NCBI GenBank assembly: GCA_000525025.1
Contig: JCKJ01000001.1
Coordinates: 682,001-746,000 of the forward strand
Length of the DNA stretch: 64,000 nt
Origin: Methylophilaceae bacterium 11
GTDB taxonomy: Bacteria; Pseudomonadota; Gammaproteobacteria; Burkholderiales; Methylophilaceae
Reading direction: 5' to 3'
This document shows, in pieces, positions 44,167 through 54,387 of this stretch. A program made the translations under genes and the position numbers. How positions within the stretch are numbered: position 1 is the stretch's first letter; each line of letters starts with the position of its first letter. Under the pieces are notes generated by a model. That model searched no databases. It saw only the letters and a list, made by a program, of their open reading frames with translations, and was not told the DNA's origin.

Positions 44167-44754
44167 TTATTTTTTGATGCCGCCAGAAAGCTCATCCTGC
44201 AATGTTTTGAGTGCTGCCCACTTGTTATCTGCTGCTAATGCGCTCTGTTGCGCCCAAGTGGCTGGGTTGGCCATACGGTAGCGTGCGCCGCCTTTATCTA
44301 AGATTGCACGCATTTGTGGAACGGTTTGTTTGGCAAGTTGGGCAAACGTTTGCACGCCGTTTTCTTTGAATAGATCGTTGATTTTTGGACCAATGCCTTC
44401 AATCACGGTCAAGTCGTCTGCTTTTTTGATGGCAAACCCTGCGGCTTTAGCAGCTGCTAGATCAAAGCTGACTTTAGGCGCAGCTGGTTTAGCTTTTGCG
44501 GGTGCTTTGGGTTTAGTCGGTTTTGGTGTTGCTTTTGCAGGAGGCTTAGCTGTAGTTACCGCTGCATTGGTTGCGTTAGCCGCTGGTGGGCTATCTAACA
44601 ATGCACTGGTTTGAGGAGGAGGGGCGCTTGCTGATGGTGGAGTGGTGGGTTTGCAGCAACAGCGACATAGCCAACGGTTGAGTAACCAACCAATGAGGAC
44701 GCCTGCAATTAACCAAAACCAGCAACAAGATAAAGTGCTTAACAAATGACTCAT
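44167..44754 (-). CDS. Membrane-anchored protein with a helix-hairpin-helix domain
   Basis: 195 residues: an N-terminal membrane helix (about 8-28) followed by a cluster of cysteines (CRCCCK near 33), a long Pro/Ala/Lys-rich linker (about 36-93), then a compact helix-hairpin-helix region (about 108-150: DDLTVIEGIGPKINDLFKENGV, AQLAKQ). The HHH of this IEGIGPK type is found in ribosomal L21-linked and similar DUF4332-like proteins. Paired with an OmpA protein downstream. Role unknown; nucleic-acid or protein contact is possible. Confidence 0.78.
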   Translation of the reverse strand: MSHLLSTLSCCWFWLIAGVLIGWLLNRWLCRCCCKPTTPPSASAPPPQTSALLDSPPAANATNAAVTTAKPPAKATPKPTKPKAPAKAKPAAPKVSFDLAAAKAAGFAIKKADDLTVIEGIGPKINDLFKENGVQTFAQLAKQTVPQMRAILDKGGARYRMANPATWAQQSALAADNKWAALKTLQDELSGGIKK

Positions 44755-44825
44755 TATTACTCCTCAATAACTGATGAATGACGAATGGTGCTGTTATAAA
44801 TACAATAATTTTGTTGCGATTAATT

Positions 44826-44900
44826 GACGAATGCTTCGCGTTCTTTCTGCATGCTAACTACTTTGTTATGCGCACTATCGGCTCAAACATTTAAAACGTC
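44826..44900. repeat. Imperfect inverted repeat upstream of the HHH protein
   Basis: Arms 44826-44858 and 44865-44900 around a TACTTT loop. GACG/CGTC at the ends, AATG/CATT, TAAC/GTTA and GC-rich centre segments pair; many mismatches between. Layout resembles the inverted repeats at 30928 and 57519. The 196-bp gap between this gene and pyrC' holds nothing else clear. Confidence 0.35.
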
Positions 44901-44950
44901 AAGTGCTTCCGTTTTAAGAGGCGCTTTTAGCGTCTAAATACTATCGAAAT

Positions 44951-46228
44951 TTACAATGTTGAGTAGGTGATGAGCCCTTCGACTAGCGTGTAATGCACCT
45001 TGCCAGCCAGCTCCATGTTTAAGAAAGGTGTGTTTTTACCTTGGCTTTTCAAGTGCTGTGCTTCTACTTTTCTGTATTCATCGGGGTTAAATATCACCAC
45101 GTCCGCGCACTGCCCAACGGTTAGGCTGCCGGCAGGGATACCCATGATGGTCGCAGGCATGATGGTGATGCGCGCAATGGCATCGCTGAGCGTTTGCTGC
45201 GTATTGTTTGCCCACTTCAGGGTGAGCGGCAGAAGCAATTCAACAGCAGAAGCACCAGTTTCTGCCTCGGCAAATGGTAATAGCTTGGCATCGTCATCCA
45301 CAGGGCTGTGGTCTGAGCAGATCGCATCAATGGTGCCATCTTTTAGGCCTTCACACAGCGCATATTGGTCACGCTGGGTACGCAGTGGCGGGCGTAGATG
45401 TGTCTGTGTGTTAAAAAAGCCAATATCAAGCTCGGTTAAATGCAAATGTTGTGTGCTGACATCTGCCGTGACCGCTTGCCCCTGTTGCTTGGCTTGACGT
45501 ACCAGTTCCACGCCCTCTGCGGTTGATAGACGTTGAATATGAAGCCGTGTGCCGGTTTCACGTGCGATGCGCAGTAAGCTAGCCAGTGCTAAGCTTTCTG
45601 CGGCAGCGGGAATGCCTTTTAGTCCTAAACGGCTCGCGACTTCACCATCATGTGCCACGCCGTCTTTGGCTAAGTAGGGGTCTTCCGCCCGTAGAAATAA
45701 AGTATAGCCAAAGGTGGCTGCGTATTCACATGCGCGCCACAGTACTTGCGTATCGATAATCGGGTGATCGGCTTGGGTAAAGCCTACACAGCCCGCTTCG
45801 GTGAGCTCGCACATTTCAGTCAGTGTTTTGCCTTCTAATTGGCGGGTGAGCGCGCCGAATGGATACACATGCGCAAGATTCAGTTTTTTAGCGCGATATT
45901 TCAGCATTTCAACCAAGCCGGGTTCGTCCAGCGTAGGTTCGGTATCAGGCGGGCATGCCAAGCTGGTGACACCGCCAGCCGCTGCTGCTTGTAATTCACT
46001 ATTGAGTGTTGCTTTATATTCAAAGCCGGGCTCGCGTAAGCGCACAGATAAATCCACCAAGCCCGGCGCTACAACTAATCCGCTGGCATCAATGGTTTGA
46101 TTGGCCTTAAACCCAGAGGGGGCCTGATCAATGGCTACAATTTTCCCATCGGCTATATACAGGTCATGCTGGGCATCAATGTGGTTGGCTGGGTCAATCA
46201 CGCGGCCATGTTGAATCAAGATATTCAT
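44951..46228 (-). CDS. pyrC': Non-catalytic dihydroorotase homologue PyrC'
   Basis: 425 residues, amidohydrolase fold of type I dihydroorotase. The metal-binding HxH normally in GLVDLHVHLREPG is replaced ([10 protein letters not shown]). HCED is RAEDP, and the His in the H-x-S-H-x-S-T motif is Arg (HIQRLST). With three ligand sites gone it should not bind zinc normally or catalyse. This fits PyrC'/PyrX, the structural partner of aspartate transcarbamoylase in Pseudomonas-type pyrB-pyrC' operons. Overlaps pyrB by 4 bp. An active dihydroorotase must lie elsewhere in the genome. Confidence 0.9.
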   Translation of the reverse strand: MNILIQHGRVIDPANHIDAQHDLYIADGKIVAIDQAPSGFKANQTIDASGLVVAPGLVDLSVRLREPGFEYKATLNSELQAAAAGGVTSLACPPDTEPTLDEPGLVEMLKYRAKKLNLAHVYPFGALTRQLEGKTLTEMCELTEAGCVGFTQADHPIIDTQVLWRACEYAATFGYTLFLRAEDPYLAKDGVAHDGEVASRLGLKGIPAAAESLALASLLRIARETGTRLHIQRLSTAEGVELVRQAKQQGQAVTADVSTQHLHLTELDIGFFNTQTHLRPPLRTQRDQYALCEGLKDGTIDAICSDHSPVDDDAKLLPFAEAETGASAVELLLPLTLKWANNTQQTLSDAIARITIMPATIMGIPAGSLTVGQCADVVIFNPDEYRKVEAQHLKSQGKNTPFLNMELAGKVHYTLVEGLITYSTL

Positions 46229-47181
46229 GCTTGCCCTCCGCCTGCCAAAATCGCCATGACCGCCATACGCACCGCAATACCGTAAGTCACTTGCGGCAGG
46301 ATGACAGACTGCAATCCATCTGCCACTGCTGAATCAATTTCCACGCCCCGGTTCATCGGGCCGGGATGCATCACAATGGCATCCGGTCTGGCTAAACTGA
46401 GTTTTTCTTGGGTGAGGCCATACGTTTTAAAATATTCTTGAGTGCTGGGTAACATTGCACCCGTCATGCGTTCATTTTGTAGCCTTAACATCATCACAAC
46501 ATCCACATCTTTCAATCCTGCGCGCATATCATGGAACACTTGCACGCCCAGTTTTTCTACATCGGTAGGCAGTAATGTTTTTGGTGCAATCACGCGTACT
46601 TCTGGCACGCCTAATGTCGTGAGCGCATGGATTTCACTACGCGCTACGCGTGAGTGCAGCACATCGCCCACAATGGCAATCCGTAAGTTGTGCATGTCTG
46701 GCTTGTATTTGCGGATGGTAAATACATCTAACAAGCCTTGCGTTGGGTGTGCATGGCGACCATCGCCGGCATTGATGACGCTAATATGGCTAGGCACATG
46801 TTGCGCAATCAAATGGGCGGCGCCACTTTGGTTATGACGCACCACAAACATATCGGCATGCATGGCAATCAGATTGTTCACGGTATCTAAAATCGTTTCA
46901 CCTTTAGATTGAGACGAGGTACTGACGTTGAGATTCAGCACATCGGCCGATAAACGTTTGGCGGCGATTTCAAAGGTAGTGCGTGTACGCGTACTGTTCT
47001 CGAAGAAGATATTGCACACGGTTTTGCCACGCAATAACGGTACTTTTTTGACTTCGCGCTCGGCGACGCCTACAAAGGATTCTGCGCTGTCTAGAATCTC
47101 GTTCAGAATGCGTTTGGGCAGACCTTCTATACTGAGCAAGTGTTTGAGTTTGCCTTCTGAGTTCAGTTGCGGATTATGCAT
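46225..47181 (-). CDS. pyrB: Aspartate carbamoyltransferase catalytic subunit
   Basis: 318 residues. Forms carbamoyl-aspartate in pyrimidine synthesis. Carbamoyl-phosphate site [13 protein letters not shown] near 54, the SSQSKGET loop near 84, [13 protein letters not shown] near 134 and [12 protein letters not shown] near 269. Co-translated with pyrC' downstream and pyrR upstream (8-bp overlap). No separate regulatory PyrI gene, consistent with the PyrB-PyrC' type of enzyme. Confidence 0.95.
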   Translation of the reverse strand: MHNPQLNSEGKLKHLLSIEGLPKRILNEILDSAESFVGVAEREVKKVPLLRGKTVCNIFFENSTRTRTTFEIAAKRLSADVLNLNVSTSSQSKGETILDTVNNLIAMHADMFVVRHNQSGAAHLIAQHVPSHISVINAGDGRHAHPTQGLLDVFTIRKYKPDMHNLRIAIVGDVLHSRVARSEIHALTTLGVPEVRVIAPKTLLPTDVEKLGVQVFHDMRAGLKDVDVVMMLRLQNERMTGAMLPSTQEYFKTYGLTQEKLSLARPDAIVMHPGPMNRGVEIDSAVADGLQSVILPQVTYGIAVRMAVMAILAGGGQA

Positions 47182-47731
47182 GTGGCGTATCCAATGGCGC
47201 AGATTGATTAGATTGCATGTCTTGTGTGTCTTTACTTATATGGTCTTCAAGACTTAAATGGAATTTACCCGAGGTATCCAGCGACAGCTGAAACGCTTGA
47301 TGTGCTTCTAATGGGATCTGCGCGCCAGTGATTTGGGGGGCAATCGGCAATTGCGCACCGCCACGGTTGATCAGCACTGCCAGTGTAATGCTGGCAGGAC
47401 GCCCATAGTCAAACAACTCATTCATGGCGGCACGTGTGGTGCGGCCAGTATAGAAAATATCATCGATTAAAATGATATGTTTATCGTTGACGTCGAATGG
47501 AATCCAAGAAGGTTGATTTTTAGACTTCAGGCCACGTTTAGCGTAGTCGTCGCGGTACATCGCGGCATCTAGTTTGCCAAACGGAATTTCGGTGCCTACG
47601 TTTGCACGTATACGCTCTAGCATCCACACACCGCCACTATGAATGCCAACCAGCGCAGTATTGGCTTGGATTAAAGGCTGAATCTGCGCAGTGATGTCTT
47701 GGAGGAGTAACTCGGGATCAGGTAAGGTCAT
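47174..47731 (-). CDS. pyrR: PyrR bifunctional regulator/uracil phosphoribosyltransferase
   Basis: 185 residues, phosphoribosyltransferase fold. [13 protein letters not shown] near 29 and the PRPP motif [17 protein letters not shown] near 87 are clear. In Gram-positive bacteria it binds pyr mRNA; in Proteobacteria its regulatory role is less certain. No PyrR-type RNA attenuator was recognised upstream. Overlaps ruvX and pyrB. Confidence 0.93.
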   Translation of the reverse strand: MTLPDPELLLQDITAQIQPLIQANTALVGIHSGGVWMLERIRANVGTEIPFGKLDAAMYRDDYAKRGLKSKNQPSWIPFDVNDKHIILIDDIFYTGRTTRAAMNELFDYGRPASITLAVLINRGGAQLPIAPQITGAQIPLEAHQAFQLSLDTSGKFHLSLEDHISKDTQDMQSNQSAPLDTPHA

Positions 47732-48213
47732 ACGGCGTTTGTCGGTATTGAGTCAAAATAAGATTGTAATATAGTTTGCGCGGCCACTTGGTCTATCATT
47801 GCTTTTTGCTGTTGGCCGTAGATGCCGGAGTCTCTGAGTGATTGCGCTGCTTCTGCCGAACTGAGGCGCTCATCTACCATCACCACTGGTAAATTAAAAC
47901 GCCCCTCAAGGCGTTGTGCAAATTTCTTGGCTAACTGGGTCAGTAAATGCGCTTCGCCATCCAAGTGCATAGGCAAGCCGACAACGAGTAGCTGTGGCCG
48001 CCATTCCTGGATGAGAGATTCAATCTGCGCAAACTTAACTGCATTTTCTTCTGCGCTGATGGTCGTCAGTGGATGCGCTAATTTGAGCGTGGTTTCTCCC
48101 ACAGCCACACCAATACGTTTTTCGCCAAAGTCAAAACCAATGATCGTACCTTTGATATTTGGGTAAGTGCGTTCTAGTATCGGTAGATGACTTTGGTTGA
48201 GCGGTTTTTCCAT
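47728..48213 (-). CDS. ruvX: Putative pre-16S rRNA nuclease / Holliday junction resolvase-like YqgF
   Basis: 161 residues with an RNase H-like fold: GFDFGEKRIGVAVG near 26 (first catalytic Asp), VVGLPMHLDGEAHLLTQ near 87 and VDERLSSAEA near 123. Start ATG 48213 is favoured because AGGA is spaced 10 bases before it; the ATG at 48222 is too close to that site. Coupled to algH upstream and pyrR downstream. Confidence 0.93.
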   Translation of the reverse strand: MEKPLNQSHLPILERTYPNIKGTIIGFDFGEKRIGVAVGETTLKLAHPLTTISAEENAVKFAQIESLIQEWRPQLLVVGLPMHLDGEAHLLTQLAKKFAQRLEGRFNLPVVMVDERLSSAEAAQSLRDSGIYGQQQKAMIDQVAAQTILQSYFDSIPTNAV

Positions 48214-48214
48214 A

Positions 48215-48781
48215 TTATGCATGTCCTGCTACCTCGGATAAGGAGGCAAAATCCACACCAATCAGACGCATGGCCATGGGTAATTTTTCGTCGTACGGCA
48301 GGTTGAATATCAAATCGTTAAAAGCTTTGGGTTGTGACACGCTGACTGAAAGCCACGCGTTTTTGCTCATTTCTTCTTCCAGTTGACCGGCTGACCAACC
48401 GGCATAGCCTAATGCAATGAGTATTTTGTCCGGACCAGCAGATTGTGCGGTGGATTCAAGAATGTCTTTCGATGTGGTGAGTGCAACTGACTCATTAATC
48501 TGCATGGTGGAGTTGTATTCTATGCTGGGCGAGTGCAATACAAAGCCTCGCTCCGTTTGCACTGGACCACCAAAAAACACCGGAATATCTGAGATGGTGG
48601 GGTACTCGCAAGGAATGTCAATTTGATTAAATAGGTGGTCGAGCGTGATTTGCATGGGGCGATTCAATACTACGCCCATGGCACCGTCTTCGTTATGTGT
48701 GCAAATGAAGGTGACGGTTTTGGAAAAGAAAGGGTCTTGCATGGCTGGCATCGCAATCAGAAACTGCCCTGTAAGATTCAT
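48215..48781 (-). CDS. algH: YqgE/AlgH family protein
   Basis: 188 residues from ATG 48781 (MNLTGQFLIAMPAMQD), the start that matches the family and has GGAAAA before it; an ATG 18 bases upstream would add six residues. VVLNRPMQITLDHLF, FFGGPVQTERGFVLH and ALGYAGWSAGQLEEEM are family signatures. Function uncertain; linked to alginate regulation in Pseudomonas and very often next to ruvX, as here. Confidence 0.92.
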   Translation of the reverse strand: MNLTGQFLIAMPAMQDPFFSKTVTFICTHNEDGAMGVVLNRPMQITLDHLFNQIDIPCEYPTISDIPVFFGGPVQTERGFVLHSPSIEYNSTMQINESVALTTSKDILESTAQSAGPDKILIALGYAGWSAGQLEEEMSKNAWLSVSVSQPKAFNDLIFNLPYDEKLPMAMRLIGVDFASLSEVAGHA

Positions 48782-48851
48782 GTTTTCCAATGGCTTCATT
48801 GTATCACACTATCCCTGTCAAAATAGTCATTTATTCAACCCAATCAACGTG

Positions 48852-49970
48852 TTATTGCTTAGGTTGTGTGCTGGATGGATCTTCTAGATAGCCTGTAATT
48901 TCTAGTCCAAACCCCATCATGCTTGGCATTTTACGTGGCGTGGCCATCAGTTTCATTCTACGTACGCCTAAATCCAGCAAAATCTGTGAGCCTATGCCAT
49001 AGGTACGTAGCTCTTGGTTGTAACGGATTTTCTGGTCAGCATGCTGAATGCGTTCAATCAGCTGCTGACCGCTTTCATCGTGATGAATGAGTACCATGAC
49101 GCCGCATTTAGCCAGCGCAATGGTTTGCATAGCATTGAGAATATTCCAACTGTGCGAATGGTTGCTGCTATCGAATAAATCAATCAGAGAGAGCGGCTCA
49201 TGCACGCGCACCAGCACTTCATCTGCGCTGGCTGGATCACCCTTTACCAGAGTTAAATGCGTCTCTTTGGCAATCTTGTCGCGGTAAGCAATCAATTTCA
49301 TCGCGCCATAAGGGGTTTGCACCATGCGCTCGGCAGCACGCTCAATCAGTTTTTCATTTTCGGCACGATAGTGAATCAAGTCAGCAATGGTGCCAATTTT
49401 AATCTGATGTTGTTTAGCCACCGTCACTAAATCTGGCAAACGGGCCATTTCGCCATCGTCCTTGAGAATCTCGCAAATGACACTGGCAGGCTCACATCCA
49501 GCCAACATAGCTAAGTCACATCCTGCTTCGGTATGACCGGCACGCACCAGTACACCACCGTTCATGGCGGCTAATGGAAAAATATGGCCAGGGCTGACTA
49601 CACTTTTTGCATTGGCGTGTTTGGCTACCGCCGCTTGGATAGTGGTTGCACGATCGGCTGCAGAAATACCGGTCGTCACGCCTTCCGCGGCTTCAATCGA
49701 GACCGTAAAGTTAGTACCCAGTTTTGCATCGTTCTTTTGCACCATGGGCGGCAGATTGAGTTGCTGACATCTGGCTTCGGACAAGGTTAAACAAATTAAA
49801 CCGCGGCCATGTTTGGCCATAAAGTTAATGTGCTCGGCAGTGACAAATTCAGCGGCAATCACAAAGTCGCCTTCGTTTTCGCGGTTCTCGTCATCCACAA
49901 GGATAACCATTTTGCCTTGCTTGATGTCTGCAATGATGTCTTGAATAGGGCTGATGTCGCGCTGTGGCAT
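48852..49970 (-). CDS. ribBX: RibBX: 3,4-dihydroxy-2-butanone-4-phosphate synthase fused to a degenerate GTP cyclohydrolase II-like domain
   Basis: 372 residues. The N-terminal RibB domain (about 1-205) looks active: [36 protein letters not shown] and [12 protein letters not shown] are intact. The C-terminal RibA-like domain (about 210-372) has lost the zinc cysteines: where functional enzymes have C-x10-C-x-C after the VHSEC motif, this one reads [14 protein letters not shown] with no matching Cys. RGYGIG-like sequence is reduced to [11 protein letters not shown]. This matches the RibBX type described in Gram-negative bacteria. Start ATG 49970 overlaps the ribE stop (TAATG). Confidence 0.9.
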   Translation of the reverse strand: MPQRDISPIQDIIADIKQGKMVILVDDENRENEGDFVIAAEFVTAEHINFMAKHGRGLICLTLSEARCQQLNLPPMVQKNDAKLGTNFTVSIEAAEGVTTGISAADRATTIQAAVAKHANAKSVVSPGHIFPLAAMNGGVLVRAGHTEAGCDLAMLAGCEPASVICEILKDDGEMARLPDLVTVAKQHQIKIGTIADLIHYRAENEKLIERAAERMVQTPYGAMKLIAYRDKIAKETHLTLVKGDPASADEVLVRVHEPLSLIDLFDSSNHSHSWNILNAMQTIALAKCGVMVLIHHDESGQQLIERIQHADQKIRYNQELRTYGIGSQILLDLGVRRMKLMATPRKMPSMMGFGLEITGYLEDPSSTQPKQ

Positions 49971-50578
49971 TACGTATTCTCTGCTGATTGGGTAGACCAT
50001 TCCGCCATACGCTCTACATAGCGGGCAATTTGGTCGATTTCTAAATTGACGGGGTCGCCAATGGTTAAGTATTGCAAGGTGGTGTGTTCAACCGTATGGG
50101 GGATCAGGTTAACACTAAATGTGTCTTGCTCAATCGTATTCACTGTTAGGCTTACACCATTGATACAAATAGAGCCTTTTTGTGCAATATATTTTGAGAT
50201 GGCATGTGGTGCCTGAACTGCTAGCAACCAGCAATCACCTATGGCTTCAAAGCGTTTCACTTGGCCAATCCCATCTACATGGCCACTGACCAGATGTCCG
50301 CCCAGTCGATCCGATAGGCGAAGTGCTTTTTCTAAGTTGACGGATTGCGGCTGCGACAGACCTACTGTAACCGTGAGTGTGGCCTTTGAAACATGTGCAA
50401 AAAAATAAGGGGCTTGAATGTCAGTGGCCGTTAAACATACGCCGTTGACTGCAATACTGTCGCCAATGGCAACATCTTCTAAGCCTAATTGATTGGCATC
50501 AATCTTGAGTTTTACGTCATCCCCGGTTGGGGTGGCTTGCTCAATTTGACCGATGCTTTGAATGATTCCTGTAAACAT
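49970..50578 (-). CDS. ribE: Riboflavin synthase alpha chain
   Basis: 202 residues with two lumazine-binding repeats (about 1-95 and 97-190). MFTGII N-terminus, SIAVNGVCLTA, HLVSGHVDGIG and SICINGVSLTVN are typical. Dismutates two lumazines to riboflavin. First gene of ribE-ribBX; no FMN riboswitch was seen in the 120 bp upstream. ribD and ribH are not adjacent. Confidence 0.95.
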   Translation of the reverse strand: MFTGIIQSIGQIEQATPTGDDVKLKIDANQLGLEDVAIGDSIAVNGVCLTATDIQAPYFFAHVSKATLTVTVGLSQPQSVNLEKALRLSDRLGGHLVSGHVDGIGQVKRFEAIGDCWLLAVQAPHAISKYIAQKGSICINGVSLTVNTIEQDTFSVNLIPHTVEHTTLQYLTIGDPVNLEIDQIARYVERMAEWSTQSAENT

Positions 50579-50698
50579 GTGTGAATTTTAACAGTTGCGC
50601 GTGCGATTAAGTAGGCCTCTGTGTAAAAACAATCGCGATCATCTCACTCCTCTGGTTGGTACAAACTTTGCATTTAAACAAACATGAAGTGGTAATAA

Positions 50699-52366
50699 GT
50701 GGAAATGGATATGAACGTGATCGTACCAATTGCAAAAAAAATTCAGGCGATGTTATCGCATGAAAACACACAACTACATGAAACAATATTGCATCAGTTT
50801 CAAGGATTGTCTGCTTCTGAACGCATCAAGCTAGCACTGCAAGTGCTGACCGAGCTCAGCACTAATGGAAAAATTTCGGCCGAGACTTTCTTAAAATGCC
50901 TGCTTAAATTAGATGAAGGGATGCAAGATAGCTTAGAGCAATTAACGGCTAAGCGATTGAAAGTAAAGCTATATAATCGTGATGTGGGGTTGGCGATTGA
51001 TGCTGTAGTCTACCCTTATTACCGCCGTTTATTTTTAGAGTATTCTCGGGTCATCAGCTTAAGTCAGTCTACGCGTTTATCTTTATTAGAGCAGGCTGCC
51101 ATTAAAGCTTTACTCTACTGCCGTACTTACAACGCCGGATTTAGCATGATGATGTGGCGTTATTTTGATGATCAACCGCCACCTGCTGACGCTTGGATGG
51201 CCATCCACGATTTATTCAAATATGCCGAGAATTCGTCAATATTGTATGAACGCGTGATGTTATACCCTGATGTTAAAAAGCCGGTAGACATGGCCGTGTT
51301 GATGGTGAATGGGTTAATGCTGAGTACTTTACAAAAGGAAAATTATAATGCTGTGGAGATACATATCGTCTCTAGGCTACTGAACGATTGGGTGCGTCAG
51401 GTGATGTTTGAAAAAGCCTATGCGCCAGAAAAGTATCAGTATTTTGTCAATTTGAATCACGATAAAGGCGCGGAACGTATTCGCGCGTTTGACCGTACCG
51501 CCGATTATCGCTATTGGCGAACGGAAGCGGTGGTCACCAAGATTGCCGATCACTTGGCAGCGATTGGCGCGAATGCGGTTGGGCAGGACAGTGATATTCG
51601 CGGTTATGCGTCGATGCGGACGATGACCAAGCTGTTTAAAAAGCTAAGCCAGGATTGGTCCGTGCATGACTATAAGCGTCAACGCAGAGCTGTTGCGCGC
51701 GAGAAAACTAACAGCCGCTTACTGGTGACCAGCGGTTTGGAACAGATTTGTAAACAGCTCAGCAAATTTCAGCTGCAAGATACGGTGCAAGATAAACAGC
51801 CGATTTTTGATATTAAAGCCACCACCCTAGATCAAATGCAACTGACACAAACCAAACACTTGCTGATGGGTTTGGATGAATGGGTGTTGATGGATGTGAG
51901 TGATACTGGGTTTGGTGTAGATTTAGGTAGAGAGCCCAGCCCGTGGGTAGAGGCAGGCAAACTGGTTGGGTTTGCGCATCCACAACAAAAAGCATGTTAT
52001 GTGGTGGCTGAAATTAAGCATATCAAACGGCAGAAAAATGGTGCCTATCGTGCTGGCTTACAAATCATTAGTCTGCATTCCTTATCTATGCAATTGATTA
52101 AGCTGGATCACACGCAAGTGGAGCTATCCAAAGGGTTTTATTTAGAGCACGATGAATCTGATATTGAGATTAACCGTGTGGCCTGTGTGTGGGTACCGCC
52201 GCATCATACGCAACCTAAATCATCCGTCATTATTCCCATCAATGAATACCAGCGTCATCGTCAATTTAAAATTGATATCAATGGCGAGGAAAAGACTTTA
52301 GTTCTAGGTGTTGCCATCGAAATGCAAACAGAATGGGTGCGTGCCTCGGTGGCGGCTATTCATTAA
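50699..52366 (+). CDS. Large cytoplasmic protein with possible PilZ-like C-terminal region, unrecognised
   Basis: 555 residues, no signal peptide or membrane helix. Residues 1-380 are mainly helical with no motif I recognise. Residues about 395-480 contain WVLMDVSDTGFGVDLGR, LVGFAHPQQ and RAGLQIISLHS, a beta-rich stretch that resembles a PilZ barrel in the DxSxxG-type element but lacks a clear RxxxR. Start uncertain between GTG 50699, ATG 50705 and ATG 50711. It lies after ribE (divergent) and before lolC. If a PilZ variant, c-di-GMP or flagellar/pilus control would be possible; this is only a guess. Confidence 0.65.
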   Translation: MEMDMNVIVPIAKKIQAMLSHENTQLHETILHQFQGLSASERIKLALQVLTELSTNGKISAETFLKCLLKLDEGMQDSLEQLTAKRLKVKLYNRDVGLAIDAVVYPYYRRLFLEYSRVISLSQSTRLSLLEQAAIKALLYCRTYNAGFSMMMWRYFDDQPPPADAWMAIHDLFKYAENSSILYERVMLYPDVKKPVDMAVLMVNGLMLSTLQKENYNAVEIHIVSRLLNDWVRQVMFEKAYAPEKYQYFVNLNHDKGAERIRAFDRTADYRYWRTEAVVTKIADHLAAIGANAVGQDSDIRGYASMRTMTKLFKKLSQDWSVHDYKRQRRAVAREKTNSRLLVTSGLEQICKQLSKFQLQDTVQDKQPIFDIKATTLDQMQLTQTKHLLMGLDEWVLMDVSDTGFGVDLGREPSPWVEAGKLVGFAHPQQKACYVVAEIKHIKRQKNGAYRAGLQIISLHSLSMQLIKLDHTQVELSKGFYLEHDESDIEINRVACVWVPPHHTQPKSSVIIPINEYQRHRQFKIDINGEEKTLVLGVAIEMQTEWVRASVAAIH

Positions 52367-52421
52367 TTAGCACGTTAGCATGGGTGGAAATTGGCAGCAC
52401 AAAGCTGTTAAGATGCTACCC

Positions 52422-53699
52422 ATGTTAAATTTCAAACAGTCATTGCCATTTGAGTTGTTGGTTGGTCTGCGCTATACCCGCGCAAAACGTAAAAACCATT
52501 TTATTTCTTTTATTTCATTTACCAGCATGATAGGCATTGCCCTAGGCGTGTGGGCATTGATTGTGGTGCTGTCGGTGATGAATGGATTTCAGGATGAGCT
52601 CAGAAATCGCATTCTGGGCGTTGCCTCGCATATCGAAATCACCGGCTTCAATAATCGCTTGTCTGATTGGCAAACTGTTGCCAAGGAAGTCACGCCAGCC
52701 ACACCACATGGTGAGTCCCGCGTATTGGCCGCCGCGCCCTACGTAATGGCGCAAGGCATGCTCAGTTACGGGCAAGCGGTGCAGGGCAGTATTGTCAGGG
52801 GGATATTGCCAGCGGAAGAGGCGCAAGTCTCTTCATTGTCCACGCACATGAAATCGGGCCAACTGACGGACTTAAAAGCAGGTGAATTTAATATCGTACT
52901 TGGGTCAGATCTTGCCATGTTGTTAGGTGTGAGTGTAGGCGAGAAAGTCGTATTGCTGGCTCCGCAAGGCCAGTTTACGCCAACTGGGGTGGTGCCGCGT
53001 ATTAAACAATTTAAGGTGGTGGGCATCTTTCAAATTGGCATGTATGAATATGATGCCGGCTTGGCACTGATACACATGGCGGATGCCGCAAAACTGTACC
53101 GTATGGATGACCAAGTATCAGGCGTACGTTTAAAGCTGAATGATTTATTTGATGCAACCGCGGAAACCGCGCGCCTCAATACGCAACTCAAAGGCGCGTA
53201 TTACATTACCGATTGGACGCAGCAGCACGCCAATTTCTTTAAAGCGATTCAATTAGAAAAACGGGTGATGTTTATCATTTTGGCGCTGATTGTCGCCGTA
53301 GCTGCGTTCAATATTGTCTCTACCTTGGTGATGGCTGTGACAGACAAGCGCGCCGACATTGCGATTATGCGTACCTTTGGCGCCAGCCCTGCCTCTATTA
53401 TGAAAATATTCATGATTCAAGGCGCGCTGATTGGCATGATTGGTACCGTGGCAGGGGCTTTCTTTGGTGTATTGACCGCGCTGAATATTGACACCATTGT
53501 GCCTTTCATCGAACGTACTTTTAAAGTGCAGTTTTTGGCAAAAGATGTCTATTACATCAGCGACTTACCTTCAAAACTATTGTGGACAGATGTCTGGACA
53601 ATTTTGATTTTATCTTTTGTATTAAGTTTGTTTGCAACGCTGTACCCCAGCTATAAAGCATCCAGAATCAACCCAGCTGAGGCCTTGCGTTATGAGTAA
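52422..53699 (+). CDS. lolC: Lipoprotein-releasing ABC transporter permease LolC/E
   Basis: Inner-membrane subunit of the Lol exporter. From ATG 52422, 425 residues: first helix about 25-50 ([23 protein letters not shown]), periplasmic domain to about 265, then three helices (270-300, 320-350, 380-410) and an FtsX-type end [30 protein letters not shown] at the N-terminus is the LolC/E signature. ATG 52413 and 52380 are alternative starts. A single LolC/E-type gene (LolF-like) is seen, so it may act as homodimer with LolD. Confidence 0.9.
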   Translation: MLNFKQSLPFELLVGLRYTRAKRKNHFISFISFTSMIGIALGVWALIVVLSVMNGFQDELRNRILGVASHIEITGFNNRLSDWQTVAKEVTPATPHGESRVLAAAPYVMAQGMLSYGQAVQGSIVRGILPAEEAQVSSLSTHMKSGQLTDLKAGEFNIVLGSDLAMLLGVSVGEKVVLLAPQGQFTPTGVVPRIKQFKVVGIFQIGMYEYDAGLALIHMADAAKLYRMDDQVSGVRLKLNDLFDATAETARLNTQLKGAYYITDWTQQHANFFKAIQLEKRVMFIILALIVAVAAFNIVSTLVMAVTDKRADIAIMRTFGASPASIMKIFMIQGALIGMIGTVAGAFFGVLTALNIDTIVPFIERTFKVQFLAKDVYYISDLPSKLLWTDVWTILILSFVLSLFATLYPSYKASRINPAEALRYE

Positions 53700-54384
53700 T
53701 ACTAGTCCGCAAAATATTATTCAATGTGAAGCGCTGACCAAAACCTATACAGGGCTCGATGTGGCAGTACTCAATGGTATTGATTTGCAAGTAACGGCTG
53801 GTGAACAGATTGCAATCGTCGGTGCTTCCGGTTCTGGTAAAAGTACGCTGTTACACTTATTGGGTGGTTTGGATCAGCCTACTACGGGCAATATCAAACT
53901 GATGGGTCAAGCGCTTTCTAGCTTAAATGAAACACAAAAAGGTGTATTGCGTAATCAATCGCTAGGCTTTGTCTATCAGTTCCATCATCTTTTACCCGAG
54001 TTTACTGCGCTGGAAAACGTCGCATTACCACTCCTTATTCGACGAGAGTCACGCACACAAGCGATGGCACAAGCGGCCGAAATGCTGACCAGCGTAGGCT
54101 TGCAACATCGCTTGGAGCACATGCCGGGTGAGCTTTCAGGCGGCGAGCGCCAGCGCGCAGCACTGGCACGTGCATTGGTCAGTAAGCCACAGTGTATTTT
54201 GGCCGATGAGCCAACAGGCAATCTGGATCGTGTGACCGCGCATCAAGTATTTGATTTGCTGCTGGAGATTAATCGGGCGCAGAACACAAGCTTGATTGTG
54301 GTGACACATGACTTACAATTGGCTGCCAAACTACACCGACAATACCAATTGGTCGATGGCAAGTTACAGGATTTAAACGCTTAG
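53692..54384 (+). CDS. lolD: Lipoprotein-releasing ABC transporter ATPase LolD
   Basis: 230 residues from ATG 53692, which overlaps the lolC stop by 8 bp. Walker [25 protein letters not shown], Walker [12 protein letters not shown], and the LolD hallmark loop [16 protein letters not shown]. Drives release of outer-membrane lipoproteins from the inner membrane to LolA. comEC begins 3 bp later. Confidence 0.94.
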   Translation: MSNTSPQNIIQCEALTKTYTGLDVAVLNGIDLQVTAGEQIAIVGASGSGKSTLLHLLGGLDQPTTGNIKLMGQALSSLNETQKGVLRNQSLGFVYQFHHLLPEFTALENVALPLLIRRESRTQAMAQAAEMLTSVGLQHRLEHMPGELSGGERQRAALARALVSKPQCILADEPTGNLDRVTAHQVFDLLLEINRAQNTSLIVVTHDLQLAAKLHRQYQLVDGKLQDLNA

Positions 54385-54387
54385 ACT

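Noticed and set aside
44918-44936. Possible terminator after pyrC' (AGGCGC/GCGTCT hairpin)
   Set aside because: The stem has a mismatch and, on the minus strand, is not followed by a T-run, so it is not a convincing intrinsic terminator.
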